64,000 nt of DNA from contig NZ_CBDAQN010000003.1 of the NCBI RefSeq assembly GCF_965199065.1, forward strand, positions 2,108,001 through 2,172,000. Reading direction: 5' to 3'. The translations under genes were made by a program, and so were the position numbers. The notes beneath the pieces were generated by a model, which worked only from the letters and a program-made list of their open reading frames with translations, did no database searches and was not told the DNA's origin. Shown here in pieces: positions 52,591 through 61,987 of the stretch. Numbering within the stretch: position 1 is the stretch's first letter; the number at the start of each line of letters is the position of its first letter. Origin of the DNA: Acidisoma sp965199065 (lineage in GTDB: Bacteria > Pseudomonadota > Alphaproteobacteria > Acetobacterales > Acetobacteraceae).

Positions 52591-53181
52591 TCAGAAGATG
52601 CTGTCGAGCAGGTTGCCGAGCGGCCCGTTGCTCTTCGGTTTGACGATGGGCGTGCTGCCGGCGGCCGGGCTTATGCCGAGCGCCGCGTTCTTCTGCAGCC
52701 GCTGACGCTCCAGGCTGGCATCGACCAAGGCGGGTTTCGCCACCGACACGCCGAAGGGGTTCATCCGGTTGCCGAGGGTCTGGCTGCGGGCATCGCGCGC
52801 GGCGAGCGTGTTGACCTCCTGGCGGATGCTGGGCGGCGGCGGCGGACCTGCCTGTTGCAGGAATGCCTGGTCGCCGACGGTCGACGGCGTGCCCCCTTCC
52901 AGCGCCGCACCGCCGAGCATGGCGTCCTCGGCCTGCTGCGGCACGGCGACATCCTGCGGCCTTGGAGCGCCGGGAACAGGCGCGGGCAACGCGGACGCAG
53001 CCGCATTGAGGTCTGGCGGCATCGCAAGCGCCGGCTGGGTGGTGACCCGGAACTCGTCCGGCGGGTCGCGCTGGAGCCCGAGCGTCTGCATCGTGCCATT
53101 GCTGCAAGCCGACAGTCCCAGCGGGGCCAGCACCAGCGGCGCCACGAGAAGCGCCCGCCGCATCGTCATCATCCTCGACAT
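52591..53181 (-). CDS. DUF3035 family lipoprotein
   Basis: A 196-residue protein. The N-terminal signal (MRRALLVAPLVLAPLGLSAC) ends in a lipobox Cys at about residue 26, so it should be an outer-membrane or inner-membrane lipoprotein. RDPPDEFRVTTQPALAMPPDLNAA is the DUF3035 core, found in alphaproteobacteria next to lspA. The rest is Pro/Ala/Gln-rich and ends in LLDSIF. It starts 7 bp after the lspA stop, which fits, since LspA would process it. The function is not known. Confidence 0.85.
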   Translation of the reverse strand: MSRMMTMRRALLVAPLVLAPLGLSACSNGTMQTLGLQRDPPDEFRVTTQPALAMPPDLNAAASALPAPVPGAPRPQDVAVPQQAEDAMLGGAALEGGTPSTVGDQAFLQQAGPPPPPSIRQEVNTLAARDARSQTLGNRMNPFGVSVAKPALVDASLERQRLQKNAALGISPAAGSTPIVKPKSNGPLGNLLDSIF

Positions 53182-53188
53182 TCGTCCC

Positions 53189-53704
53189 TCAGCCGCGATG
53201 CTTGGCCCGGAGCGCGGCCTGTTCGGACCGCCCGGGCAACAGATTGTCGATGACCAGCGCGGCGACGCCGCACACGATGGCGGCATCGGCCACATTGAAC
53301 ACATACCACGAATAGCCAAAGGCGTGCGCCTGGATGAAATCGACGACGGCGCCGTAATGCAGCCGGTCGGCGACATTGCCAAGAGCACCGCCGGCAATCG
53401 CACCCACCGGGATGGCGATTGCGAGCCGCGTGGTCCGCGCGAGCCAGACGGCCAGCACAACCACCACGGCGACCGCGAATACGGCGAGGGCCAGATGCGC
53501 GGCGGGGCTATCTCCGGTCAGCAGCCCGAAGGTCACGCCGCGATTCCAGACCATGGTGAAGTTAAGCACGGGCAGCAGCACGATCTGCCCGACCTCCTCG
53601 AGGTGCAGGCCGTGCAGGATCCACCACTTGCTCGCCTGATCGGCCACCAGCACGAGGACGGCGGTGAGCAGGCCGGCGAGGGCCAGCGGCTTCCGGACGA
53701 CCAT
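53189..53704 (-). CDS. lspA: Signal peptidase II
   Basis: A 171-residue inner-membrane aspartyl protease that removes the signal peptide of diacylated prolipoproteins. Four membrane segments are visible, and the two catalytic Asp lie in GGALGNVADRLHYGAVVDFI and FNVADAAI. Its ATG overlaps the ileS stop by one base (TGATG); the ileS-lspA order is common in proteobacteria. The open frame upstream is the ileS tail in another frame. Confidence 0.95.
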   Translation of the reverse strand: MVVRKPLALAGLLTAVLVLVADQASKWWILHGLHLEEVGQIVLLPVLNFTMVWNRGVTFGLLTGDSPAAHLALAVFAVAVVVVLAVWLARTTRLAIAIPVGAIAGGALGNVADRLHYGAVVDFIQAHAFGYSWYVFNVADAAIVCGVAALVIDNLLPGRSEQAALRAKHRG

Positions 53705-56517
53705 CACCCGCGTGCCGCCGGCTGGCCGACGAGCCCGGAGTCTATGGCGTCGGTGCAGCGGAGACAGAGTTTCGTGCCAGGATCGACCTCGGGCAGCACG
53801 CGCCAGCAGCGGGCGCATTTCTCGCCCCCAGCCACGGCGGCGTCCGCCGTCAACGCGGCATCGGAGGTGCCGAAGTCAACGCTCGAGACGATGAGGTTGT
53901 CGGCCCAGTCAGCCGGCGACAGCAGCCGGTCCTCGCCCTCGCGGAAGAACAGCGTCACCTCGGCCTGGAGCGACGAGCCGATCTGGCCGGCCTGCCGCAT
54001 GGCTTCGAGCTTCGTCGTGCCGAGACGGCGAATTTCGCGGACCCGCGCCCATTTCTCGGCCAGAGCCTCGTCCCGCCACTCGGACGGAATGGCGGGGAAC
54101 TGCTGCTCATGGACGCTGGTCTCGGCACCGAAGCGGGCAGCCCAGGCCTCCTCGGCGGTGAAGACCAGAACGGGCGCCAGCCAGGTCGTCAGGCAGCGAT
54201 GCAGCTGGTCGAGCACCGTGCGCGCCCCGCGGCGGCGCAGGCTGTCAGGCCGGTCGCAGTAGAGCGCGTCCTTGCGAATGTCGAAGTAGAAGGCGGAGAG
54301 ATCCGTCGAGCAGAAATGGTGGATCGCCGGATAGACGCCGTTCCAATCGTGGCTCTCGACCGCGACGCGCAACTGCTCGTCGAGTTCCGACAGGCGATGC
54401 AGCACCCAGCGATCCAGTTCGGGCAGTTCGGCTACCGGCAGCACCTCGGCCTCGGAAAATCCATCGAGGCTGCCCAGAATCCAACGCAGCGTATTGCGTA
54501 ACCGGCGATACAGCTCACCCTGCTGGCGCAGGATTTCCGGCCCGATGCCGAGATCGTCCCGCGCGTCGGACGACATCACCCAGAGGCGAAGGATATCGGC
54601 GCCGAGCTTGGCGATGACGTCCTGTGGCTCGACACCATTGCCGAGCGACTTCGACATCTTCCGGCCCTGCTCGTCGACCAGGAAACCATGGGTGAGCACG
54701 GCCTTGAAGGGCGCCCGCCCGCGTGTGCCGACGGCTTCCAGCAGCGAGGAGTGGAACCAGCCGCGATGCTGGTCGGAACCTTCCAGGTAGAGGTCGGCAG
54801 GCCAGGGCATGCCGCGCGCCTCGAGCACGAAGGCATGGGTCGAGCCGCTTTCGAACCACACGTCGATGATGTCGCGCACCTGCTCGTACTGCGCGGGGTC
54901 GTAGCCGTTGCCGAGGAAGTCGGAAGCCGGACGGGAGTACCAGGCATCGGCGCCCTCGGCCTTGAAGAGCGCCACAACGCGCTCCATCACCGCCGGATCA
55001 CGCAGCGGCTCGCCGGTGCGGCGGTCGACGAAGATGGGGATCGGCACGCCCCAGGCGCGCTGGCGGCTCACGCACCAGTCGGGCCGCGCGGCGACCATGC
55101 TCGCGATGCGGTTGCGGCCTTGCTCCGGGATGAACCGCGTCTCGGCGATCGCTTGCAGAGCGCGGCCGCGGATATCCTCCGGCCCGTCCATGCGGATGAA
55201 CCATTGCGGCGTCGCGCGGAAGATCAGCGGTGCCTTGGACCGCCACGAGTGCGGGTAGGAGTGCACGAGCACGTTCCGGTGCAACAACCCGCCGGCCGCT
55301 TCCAGCGCGGCGCAGACGGGCTCCGCGGCTTTGAAGACGTGGAGTCCGGCGAACAGCGGCACCCAGGAATTGTAGGTGCCATCGTCGCCGACCGTCTCCG
55401 GCACTTCCAGCCCATGCGCGCGGCCGAGAATGAAGTCGTCCTCGCCGTGGCTCGGCGCGGTATGGACGAAGCCGGTGCCGGCCTCCGTCGTCACGAACTC
55501 ACCGGGCAGCAGCGGCACGTCGTAGTCGTAGCCCTGGCCGCGCAGCGGATGCGCCGTGATGGTTCCGGCCAGTTCTGTGCCCGTGAAACGCCCCACCACG
55601 CGATGGCCGGTGATCCCGGTCTCGGCCACGAAGGGCGCGAGCAGCGCCTCCGCCACCATGACACGTTCGCCCGCGCGGGCCCGCGAGCCTTCGCCGGCGC
55701 CGTTCACCTCGATCAGAAGGTAGTCGATGTCCGGACCGTAGGCGATGGCGCGGTTGGCCGGCATCGTCCAGGGCGTCGTCGTCCAGATGACGATCGAAGC
55801 ATCGGCGATTTCAGCCGGGCCGCCTGAGACGACCGGGAAGCGCACCCAGATGGTGACGCTCTTGAGGTCGTGATACTCGACCTCGGCCTCGGCGAGCGCC
55901 GTCTTCTCGACCGGGCTCCACAGCACCGGCCTGAGGCCGCGATAGAGCGCGCCGTTCATCAGGAACCGCCCGATCTCGCCGGCGATGGCGGCCTCGGAGG
56001 TGAAGTCCATGGTCGCGTAGCGGTTGGCCCAGTCGCCCATGACGCCGAGGCGGATGAACTCGTCGCGCTGGATGGCGAGCCACTTCTCGGCATAGGCGCG
56101 GCACTCGGCACGAAACTGGAGGACCGGCACCTCGTCCTTGTTACGGCCGGACTTGCGATATTCCTCCTCGATCTTCCATTCGATCGGCAGGCCGTGGCAG
56201 TCCCAGCCGGGGATGAAATGAGCGTCGAACCCAGCCATCTGGTGCGCGCGGTTGATCGCGTCCTTGAGCACCTTGTTCAGCGCATGGCCAAGATGGAGGT
56301 TGCCGTTCGCATACGGAGGCCCGTCATGCAGCACGAAAGGCGTGCGCCCGGCGGAGCTTTTCCGCACGTGGTCCCAGAGGTCCCGCTTCTCCCAGCCGGC
56401 CAGCGTCGCCGGTTCCCGCTTCGGCAGATCGCCTTTCATGGGGAAGGCGGTGCGCGGCAGGAAGACGGTATTGCGGTAATCCGGGGCGGCGTCTGCCGGT
56501 ATCACAGTGTCGTTCAT
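53704..56517 (-). CDS. ileS: Isoleucyl-tRNA synthetase
   Basis: A 937-residue class I synthetase with editing. HLGH in PYANGNLHLGHALNK is the HIGH motif, and KMSKSLGNG the KMSKS motif. The CP1 editing domain is present (WTTTPWTMPANRA). The C-terminal zinc finger CARCW and CLRC is complete, as in bacterial (mupirocin-sensitive type) enzymes. It begins the ileS-lspA-DUF3035 operon. Confidence 0.98.
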   Translation of the reverse strand: MNDTVIPADAAPDYRNTVFLPRTAFPMKGDLPKREPATLAGWEKRDLWDHVRKSSAGRTPFVLHDGPPYANGNLHLGHALNKVLKDAINRAHQMAGFDAHFIPGWDCHGLPIEWKIEEEYRKSGRNKDEVPVLQFRAECRAYAEKWLAIQRDEFIRLGVMGDWANRYATMDFTSEAAIAGEIGRFLMNGALYRGLRPVLWSPVEKTALAEAEVEYHDLKSVTIWVRFPVVSGGPAEIADASIVIWTTTPWTMPANRAIAYGPDIDYLLIEVNGAGEGSRARAGERVMVAEALLAPFVAETGITGHRVVGRFTGTELAGTITAHPLRGQGYDYDVPLLPGEFVTTEAGTGFVHTAPSHGEDDFILGRAHGLEVPETVGDDGTYNSWVPLFAGLHVFKAAEPVCAALEAAGGLLHRNVLVHSYPHSWRSKAPLIFRATPQWFIRMDGPEDIRGRALQAIAETRFIPEQGRNRIASMVAARPDWCVSRQRAWGVPIPIFVDRRTGEPLRDPAVMERVVALFKAEGADAWYSRPASDFLGNGYDPAQYEQVRDIIDVWFESGSTHAFVLEARGMPWPADLYLEGSDQHRGWFHSSLLEAVGTRGRAPFKAVLTHGFLVDEQGRKMSKSLGNGVEPQDVIAKLGADILRLWVMSSDARDDLGIGPEILRQQGELYRRLRNTLRWILGSLDGFSEAEVLPVAELPELDRWVLHRLSELDEQLRVAVESHDWNGVYPAIHHFCSTDLSAFYFDIRKDALYCDRPDSLRRRGARTVLDQLHRCLTTWLAPVLVFTAEEAWAARFGAETSVHEQQFPAIPSEWRDEALAEKWARVREIRRLGTTKLEAMRQAGQIGSSLQAEVTLFFREGEDRLLSPADWADNLIVSSVDFGTSDAALTADAAVAGGEKCARCWRVLPEVDPGTKLCLRCTDAIDSGLVGQPAARG

Positions 56518-56553
56518 GGCCGGTCTATGGCCGAATTTCCGCGCGAATGCGAA

Positions 56554-57075
56554 TCAGGAAACGGCGGCGGCGGGGTGAGCCCGTGCGGCATCTGCCACGC
56601 AATCGGCGCAGACGCCTTCCACCTCGACCGTGGCGGCTTTGGGCCTGAAACCCCTCGCTGCGGCCGCCTGGTCGATTGCCACGCGAATGCGGCTGTCGCC
56701 CATCTCGAAGACACGGCTGCAGGACGTGCAGATGAGGAATTGGGTGGCGTCGAGGCCATGATGCGCATGATCGGGTCCGCAGCGGTCGAGCATGTGGGAG
56801 CAGCCGACGAAAGCCGAGAGGCGCTCGATCTTATGCACCAGACCCTGTGCGGTGAGGAATTCGAGCGCCCGGTAGACGGTCGGCGGGGCAGCCGGACGGC
56901 CATCTACCCGCAGCCGGTCGAGAAGGTCATAGGCGCCCGACGGACGCGGGTTATCCAGAATGAGGCCGAGAACGAGACGCCGCTGGTCCGTCAGCCGCAA
57001 CTGCCGCCGCTCACAGAAGGCTTCGGCCTGATCAAGCAAGCGCTCGGTATCGGGTGTGAATGAGGCCGGAGGCAT
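56554..57075 (-). CDS. zur: Fur family regulator, Zur-like
   Basis: A 173-residue metal-sensing repressor. The winged helix is at about residues 20-85 (LTDQRRLVLGLILDNPRPSGAYDLLDRL and PPTVYRALEFL). The dimerisation half has CTSC and CADC, the structural zinc pairs, and HAHH near them. The sequence fits the Zur branch (zinc uptake control) better than Fur or PerR, though this needs alignment. No zinc transporter genes are adjacent. A potential AT-rich operator around the start (AGTATAACTTAACGG, 57080-57094) may reflect autoregulation. Confidence 0.8.
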   Translation of the reverse strand: MPPASFTPDTERLLDQAEAFCERRQLRLTDQRRLVLGLILDNPRPSGAYDLLDRLRVDGRPAAPPTVYRALEFLTAQGLVHKIERLSAFVGCSHMLDRCGPDHAHHGLDATQFLICTSCSRVFEMGDSRIRVAIDQAAAARGFRPKAATVEVEGVCADCVADAARAHPAAAVS

Positions 57076-57137
57076 TCGTCAGTATAACTTAACGGATGCT
57101 TGAGCCGCCAATCTTTGTTGCCAGCGCCGTCGGCTGT

Positions 57138-57986
57138 TCAGTTCGGCGTGCGCTTCCGGCGGACAGGCGTCTTGCGAGCCGCACGGAAACTCGGCAGCCA
57201 CCACTCGATCGGCTTGTCCTCGTCGTCATCCGCCGGAACTACCGGCTCCACAGCCGGCTGCTCAGCGACCTGGCGCCGTCCCTGCTGAGGCTTCACGGTT
57301 GCCGCGACGACCTCGACCTCAGGCTCGGGGACAGGCTTCCTGGTCATCCGTCGTTTCTGCGGCACCGGCGCGGCAGCCGAGACCTCCGTATCGCCGAAAA
57401 GATCAGCCGCCGGAGCCGCTGCGGGCTCAGCGGCGACAGCCGGAACAGGCTTCGGGGCAGCCGCGGCCTCGACCTTCCTCTCCAGCATGGATAGAGCAAG
57501 CGTCGCTTCCGCGGCTCGCGTTTCGGCCTGCTGGCGAGCCTCGCGCTCCGCGGCCAGAAGTGCGTCCCACTGGGCGCGCGCTTCGCCCTCGTGCAGCGAC
57601 TTCTCCTCGAGAGACATTTCGGCATGTTTAAGTTTGGTCTTGAGGGAACTGATCAAAACGTTCGCCTCGTCCAGCGCCCGTTCGGATTTCTGCCGCGCCG
57701 AACGTTCCTCCCGCAAATCCGCGGTCAAGGCGGCGACCTTGTTTTCGCCGCCCGCATCATTGTCCCGCCCACGGTGGAGCATGACGACGGGCACATCGCC
57801 GTCCTGCGCGAAACGACGGCGTTGCCGGACGCTGTCATGGGATGCCGGCGCCGCGCCGGACGCGGCGGAGGAGGGTTGCCCGGAACCGGCCGGACGCGTG
57901 CCAAGGCCCAGCGCAAGACGCATACGCGCTTCCGCGGTGTCCGTGGGCTCTAGAGGCTGGTCGAGATTTGGGTTTTGGGAAGACAT
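57138..57986 (-). CDS. Coiled-coil protein of unknown function
   Basis: A 282-residue soluble protein with no signal peptide and no family I recognise. Residues 1-75 are polar and disordered. About 85-180 form a strong coiled coil (RSARQKSERALDEANVLISS, AEREARQQAETRAAEATLAL), then comes an Ala/Pro linker and a basic end with IEWWLPSFRAARKTPVRRKR. The conserved look of the Trp-rich end suggests a binding motif. The ATG at 57986 is preferred over 58034. It may be a scaffold protein; nothing supports a precise role. Confidence 0.65.
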   Translation of the reverse strand: MSSQNPNLDQPLEPTDTAEARMRLALGLGTRPAGSGQPSSAASGAAPASHDSVRQRRRFAQDGDVPVVMLHRGRDNDAGGENKVAALTADLREERSARQKSERALDEANVLISSLKTKLKHAEMSLEEKSLHEGEARAQWDALLAAEREARQQAETRAAEATLALSMLERKVEAAAAPKPVPAVAAEPAAAPAADLFGDTEVSAAAPVPQKRRMTRKPVPEPEVEVVAATVKPQQGRRQVAEQPAVEPVVPADDDEDKPIEWWLPSFRAARKTPVRRKRTPN

Positions 57987-58242
57987 CTGTACTCTATCAA
58001 AAGGAACCGGAAAAACACAATTGGTGCCCTGCAAATTACAAACATGTAACGCGAGGCAATTGGTCGATTCGCTGAACTATTACTTGAAGTGAAACGGCTT
58101 AAAATGCAAGGGTCTGTTCGGTGATTTTACGCAATCGCTGTTCCCGCGCCTCGGTATGAGATGCAACGAGCCGTCTGCAGCTGCCGCGAGGCCTCCTGCC
58201 ATGGAACAAAAGACGCCTCCGACATCATCCGTCTATAATACA

Positions 58243-58276
58243 AGCGTTACGTTATGCTTTCTTTAACAGTAACGCT
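58243..58276. promoter_or_regulatory. 12-bp bulged hairpin / inverted repeat
   Basis: AGCGTTACGTTA pairs with TAAC-A-GTAACGCT (one bulged A on the plus strand) around a 9-nt loop. It may be the mrp terminator on the minus strand (followed by TGTATTATAG) or an operator just after a plus-strand TATAAT box. Confidence 0.5.
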
Positions 58277-58282
58277 GTAGCC

Positions 58283-58378
58283 ATGACTTACTCGATCGCC
58301 GGGAACAGCAAGCGCCGGGATCGCTCTGTTCTTCGGGCAAGATATGAAGCCGCGTCGGCGCCGAAGCGGCCCATTTAG
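58283..58378 (+). CDS. Possible 31-residue basic microprotein
   Basis: An ATG frame of 31 codons beginning MTYSIAGNSKRRDRS, rich in Arg, Lys and Ala, ending in TAG at 58376-58378. It is 44 bp after a consensus -10 box, but has no visible ribosome-binding site and no recognised family. It ends before the 3' end of the mrp gene, which runs the other way. It may be chance. Confidence 0.2.
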   Translation: MTYSIAGNSKRRDRSVLRARYEAASAPKRPI

Positions 58379-58394
58379 CCTTACCGCAGGCAGG

Positions 58395-59510
58395 TCAATG
58401 CTTTTTCTTCAGCTGTTTCGCCAAGGTTTCGGCGATGGCCATGAAGGCGCGCGCGCCTTCGCTCATTGGGGCCGCGGCCACGATCGGCGTTCCGGCATCC
58501 GAAGTCGACCGGACATCGAGCAACAATGGAATTTCGCCGAGGAACACATGGCCGAGGCGCTGCGCTTCGGCGCGGGCGCCCCCGTGACCGAAGATCTCAG
58601 AGCGGTGCCCGCAGTTCGGACAGCAGAAGACGCTCATATTCTCGATGACGCCGAAGACGGGAATCTCCACCTTCTCGAACATCCGGACGGCGCGGCGCGC
58701 GTCGATGAGGGCGATATCCTGAGGCGTCGAGACGATGACGGCGCCCGATACCTGGACCCGCTGGGACAGCGTCAGCTGAATGTCGCCCGTGCCGGGGGGC
58801 AGATCGACCACCAGCACGTCGAGTTCGCCCCAATTCACCTGGCCAAGGAACTGCTGCACGGCGCCCATGATCATCGGGCCGCGCCAGATCATCGCGCTGT
58901 CCTCCTCCACCAGCAGACCCATGGACATCGCCCGGAGCCCCCAGGCCTCGACCGGGATCATCCGGTCGCCGCGCACCTCCGGCCGTCGGTGCTCGCCCAG
59001 CATGCGGGGCAGGCTCGGCCCATAGATGTCGGCGTCCATCAGTCCGACCCGGAGCCCCAGACGGGCCAGCGCCACCGCAAGATTGACCGAGACCGTGGAT
59101 TTGCCGACGCCGCCCTTGCCGGAGGCGACCGCCATGACATGCGCAACGCCCGGGATCGGCATCGGCTTCGGCGCCGGAGGCCGCGCAGCCGCTTGATGAG
59201 AGGCCGGCTGAGGAGGCGCCGGCTGGGGAGTGGCCACCGGAGCAGCGGAGGCGCGATGGGCGGTCAGCACGATCGTCGCGTTGGCGACGCCGGGCAGGCG
59301 GGCAATGGCGCCCTCGGCCGCGCGGCGGGCGGGTTCGAGCGCATCCGCCCGGGCGCGGTCGACGCCGAGCGTCACCTGCACCAGCCCGTCCCGCACCAGC
59401 ACGCCCTCAAGGGTCGCGCTGCCCAAGGTTTCGCCGGCGGCATCCTCGGCCTGGAAGCCGGCCAGCAGGCGGCGCACCGCAAGCGCTATCGTGTCGTCTG
59501 ACTGGGACAT
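58395..59510 (-). CDS. mrp: Fe-S cluster carrier ATPase Mrp/ApbC
   Basis: A 371-residue P-loop ATPase that binds and transfers [4Fe-4S] clusters. Residues 1-85 are an MIP18-like domain (TLEGVLVRDGLVQVTLGV). Residues 88-118 are a Pro/Ala linker. Then follows the deviant Walker A GKGGVGKST (131-139), MDADIYGPSLPRML, and DLPPGTGDIQLTL. The cluster-binding CxxC is in FCCPNCGH. The ATG at 59510 with GGAAG upstream is the family start. It ends in a Lys-rich tail (KQLKKKH). Confidence 0.95.
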   Translation of the reverse strand: MSQSDDTIALAVRRLLAGFQAEDAAGETLGSATLEGVLVRDGLVQVTLGVDRARADALEPARRAAEGAIARLPGVANATIVLTAHRASAAPVATPQPAPPQPASHQAAARPPAPKPMPIPGVAHVMAVASGKGGVGKSTVSVNLAVALARLGLRVGLMDADIYGPSLPRMLGEHRRPEVRGDRMIPVEAWGLRAMSMGLLVEEDSAMIWRGPMIMGAVQQFLGQVNWGELDVLVVDLPPGTGDIQLTLSQRVQVSGAVIVSTPQDIALIDARRAVRMFEKVEIPVFGVIENMSVFCCPNCGHRSEIFGHGGARAEAQRLGHVFLGEIPLLLDVRSTSDAGTPIVAAAPMSEGARAFMAIAETLAKQLKKKH

Positions 59511-59652
59511 GCTGGATGCTTCCGCCGGTTGAACAGGACGAGGGAAAACGTCCGCCGCGTTCTGCTGCTCGTCGTGCTTGTGATCGAGCGCTCGCATGGG
59601 CACAATCCCTTTTCATGCTGCCAATGTCCATTGGAAGAGCCAGCTAGAACCC

Positions 59653-61185
59653 ATGCGTTTACTTCTGCTCGCCTCTGCTTTCGCTCTCATGGCGCCGACC
59701 GCTGCCGCGGTGGCGCATGACGCGCCGGCGGGCTTCGCCGATCTGGCGGCGCAGCTGCTGCCATCCGTCGTCAATATCGCCAGCACCGAGAGCGCCGCGA
59801 GCGCCAGCGCCGACAACGAAGGCAACACCACCGGCGGCGGAGCGACACCCGGCGCCCAAACCGGCGCAGCGCCCGGCGGGCAGACGGCGTCGACTGGCGT
59901 CTCAGGCTCGCTGCCGCCGGTCGACCGGAACTTCCAGTCCTTCCTCAGCAGCGCCGAGGGGCCCGGCTCACCCGATGCCAGCGGCGGCGGCACCCAGATG
60001 CAAAGCCTCGGGTCCGGCTTCATCATCGACGCCTCGGGCCTCGTCGTCACCAACAACCACGTCATCGACGGCGCCGAGACCATGAGCGTGATCCTGGCGG
60101 ATGGCACCTCGCTGCCGGCGACGCTCGTCGGCCGCGACACGGTGAACGACATCGCGCTGCTGCGCGTCCATCCCGCGCATCCCCTGACGGCGGTGCATTT
60201 CGGCGCGTCGCGCTCGGCGCGGATCGGCGACTGGGTGATCGCCATCGGCAATCCCTACGGCCTGGGCGGCACGGTGACCGCGGGCATCGTCAGCGCCCGC
60301 GGGCGGGATCTCGATGAGGACGGGGCGAGCGACTACATCCAGACGGACGCCGCCATCAACCGCGGGAATTCCGGCGGCCCGCTGTTCGACATGAGCGGCG
60401 AGGTCGTCGGCGTCAACACCGCCATCTACTCGCCGTCCGGCGGTTCGGTCGGCATCGGCTTCGCGATCCCCTCGGACGAGGTCGAGGCGGTCGTCGATCA
60501 GCTGCGCCTCTACGGCAAGCCGCGCCGCGGGTGGATGGGCGTGCAGGTGCAGAACGTGACGCCGGACATCGCCTCGGCGCTTGGCATGCCGGATGCCGTC
60601 GGTGCGATGGTCGGCACCGTCGCTCCCGGCGGCCCGGCGGCGCAGGCGCATCTGCAGCCCGGGGACATCATCCTGGGCTTCAACGGCCGCCTCGTGCCCG
60701 ACATGAAGGCGTTCCCTCGCATGGTCGAGGATAGCGGAGTCGGCGATGCGGCCGTGGTCGATTACTGGCGCTCCGGACACCCCGGCCGCGCGACCCTGAC
60801 GATTGCCGACGAGCCCGCCGAACCTGCAGCCGCCCCGGCGCCCAAACCCGCGGCGGCGCCGGCGCCACCCGCGCCGGCCTCGGTCGCCGGGCTAGGCCTG
60901 ACGCTCTCCAACGTCACGCCCGGCCTGCAGAGCAAGTTCGATCTCCCTTCCGGCACGCAGGGCGTCGTGATTACCGCGGTTGCTCCCAACAGCGTCGCCG
61001 CTCGGCAGGGCCTGGCCGCCGGCGACGTGATCCTGGAGCTGGGCGGCGCTCCGGTCGGGCGCATCGGCGATGTCCTCTCGCGGATCGCGGCACTGCGCGC
61101 GGCCCGCCGCAATCAGGTGCTGCTGCTGGTGCAGGGCTCGGACGACACCCAATGGATCAGTCTCGATCCGGGCTGGGCCGGGTGA
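59653..61185 (+). CDS. Periplasmic HtrA/DegP-type serine protease
   Basis: A 510-residue protease with a signal peptide (first 21 residues) and trypsin-like catalytic triad H136 (TNNHVID), D166 (DIALL) and S240 (NRGNSGGPLFD). Two PDZ domains follow, about 300-385 and 420-505, joined by a Pro/Ala linker. Between signal and protease, residues 44-118 form an unusually long Gly/Thr/Ala-rich linker. It degrades or refolds damaged periplasmic proteins. The ATG at 59653 gives a proper signal peptide; the upstream in-frame ATG at 59596 does not. It is divergent from mrp. Confidence 0.93.
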   Translation: MRLLLLASAFALMAPTAAAVAHDAPAGFADLAAQLLPSVVNIASTESAASASADNEGNTTGGGATPGAQTGAAPGGQTASTGVSGSLPPVDRNFQSFLSSAEGPGSPDASGGGTQMQSLGSGFIIDASGLVVTNNHVIDGAETMSVILADGTSLPATLVGRDTVNDIALLRVHPAHPLTAVHFGASRSARIGDWVIAIGNPYGLGGTVTAGIVSARGRDLDEDGASDYIQTDAAINRGNSGGPLFDMSGEVVGVNTAIYSPSGGSVGIGFAIPSDEVEAVVDQLRLYGKPRRGWMGVQVQNVTPDIASALGMPDAVGAMVGTVAPGGPAAQAHLQPGDIILGFNGRLVPDMKAFPRMVEDSGVGDAAVVDYWRSGHPGRATLTIADEPAEPAAAPAPKPAAAPAPPAPASVAGLGLTLSNVTPGLQSKFDLPSGTQGVVITAVAPNSVAARQGLAAGDVILELGGAPVGRIGDVLSRIAALRAARRNQVLLLVQGSDDTQWISLDPGWAG

Positions 61186-61210
61186 CCTCCCGCCCTGTCC
61201 CCCGCCCCTC

Positions 61211-61987
61211 GTGAGCTACATCGCCTTCATCCTCAGCGTCGTCCTCAGCGCGGCGGGCGCGATTGTCCTTAGCTATCTCGTTCACCACCTCATCCATATC
61301 GATACCCGCCGCCGCCATCAGGAGGTCGGCACGACGGTCTTTCTCCAGCTTGGCGTGCTGTTCGCAGTGCTGCTCGCCTTCGTCTTCAGCGAGGCATATA
61401 GCGAGTATGGCGAGGCCCAGCAGGCGATCGACCTCGAATGCGGCGCCCTGCACGCGGCCTCGATGATCGAGAGCACGCTGCCTACGGCCGAGGCCCGCGC
61501 GATGCTGGATCTGGAGGGTACCTACCTTCGCGATGTCATCGCGAACGACTGGCCGGAGATGCGCGACCACCATCGCGGCAGCCGGAAAGCCATCCTCACC
61601 CTCACGGAACTCATGCAGACCGCGGCCCGGCTGCCGATCGCGAGTGAAGCGGACACGCCCGTGAAGGGCCAGTTGCTGGAGTTGCTGTCCACCGCCCATG
61701 CCGAGCGGGAAGTGCGCCTGTATCAGGCCCGGAACGGCCTGCCGGCGATCCTGTGGGTCGTGCTCATCGGCTTCAGCCTCGTCCTGATGGTCTTCGTCGC
61801 CTTCTCCAGCATCGAGCGCTATTCCTGGCTGACCCTTTTCGTGACGACCTTCGCCATCTGCGTCAGCGCCATCCTGGCCCTGGTCGCCCTGTTGAATTAC
61901 CCCTTCCAGGGCGCGCTCGCGCTGACGCCGTCCGATTTCGTCGAGAGGCTGGGCGACGTGACCGCCCTGTTGCGGAGCCTCGGCTAG
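61211..61987 (+). CDS. DUF4239/bestrophin-like membrane protein
   Basis: A 258-residue protein with two N-terminal membrane segments, a helical soluble middle (about residues 60-170) and two C-terminal segments. The pattern matches DUF4239, distantly bestrophin-like, of unknown function. It starts with GTG at 61211. The last 4 bp overlap the HNH nuclease gene tail to tail. It stands 25 bp after the HtrA gene on the same strand and may be cotranscribed. Confidence 0.7.
   Translation: MSYIAFILSVVLSAAGAIVLSYLVHHLIHIDTRRRHQEVGTTVFLQLGVLFAVLLAFVFSEAYSEYGEAQQAIDLECGALHAASMIESTLPTAEARAMLDLEGTYLRDVIANDWPEMRDHHRGSRKAILTLTELMQTAARLPIASEADTPVKGQLLELLSTAHAEREVRLYQARNGLPAILWVVLIGFSLVLMVFVAFSSIERYSWLTLFVTTFAICVSAILALVALLNYPFQGALALTPSDFVERLGDVTALLRSLG

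Larger units (their letters stand above)
57987..58394. other. 408-bp intergenic region with promoter, hairpin and tiny ORF
   Basis: Between the two minus-strand genes. It contains a consensus -10 box on the plus strand (TATAAT 58234-58239), the hairpin at 58243-58276, and a plus-strand reading frame of 31 codons (58283-58378). Composition is A+T-rich for this genome up to about 58280. The promoter of the coiled-coil gene must also be here. Confidence 0.5.
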
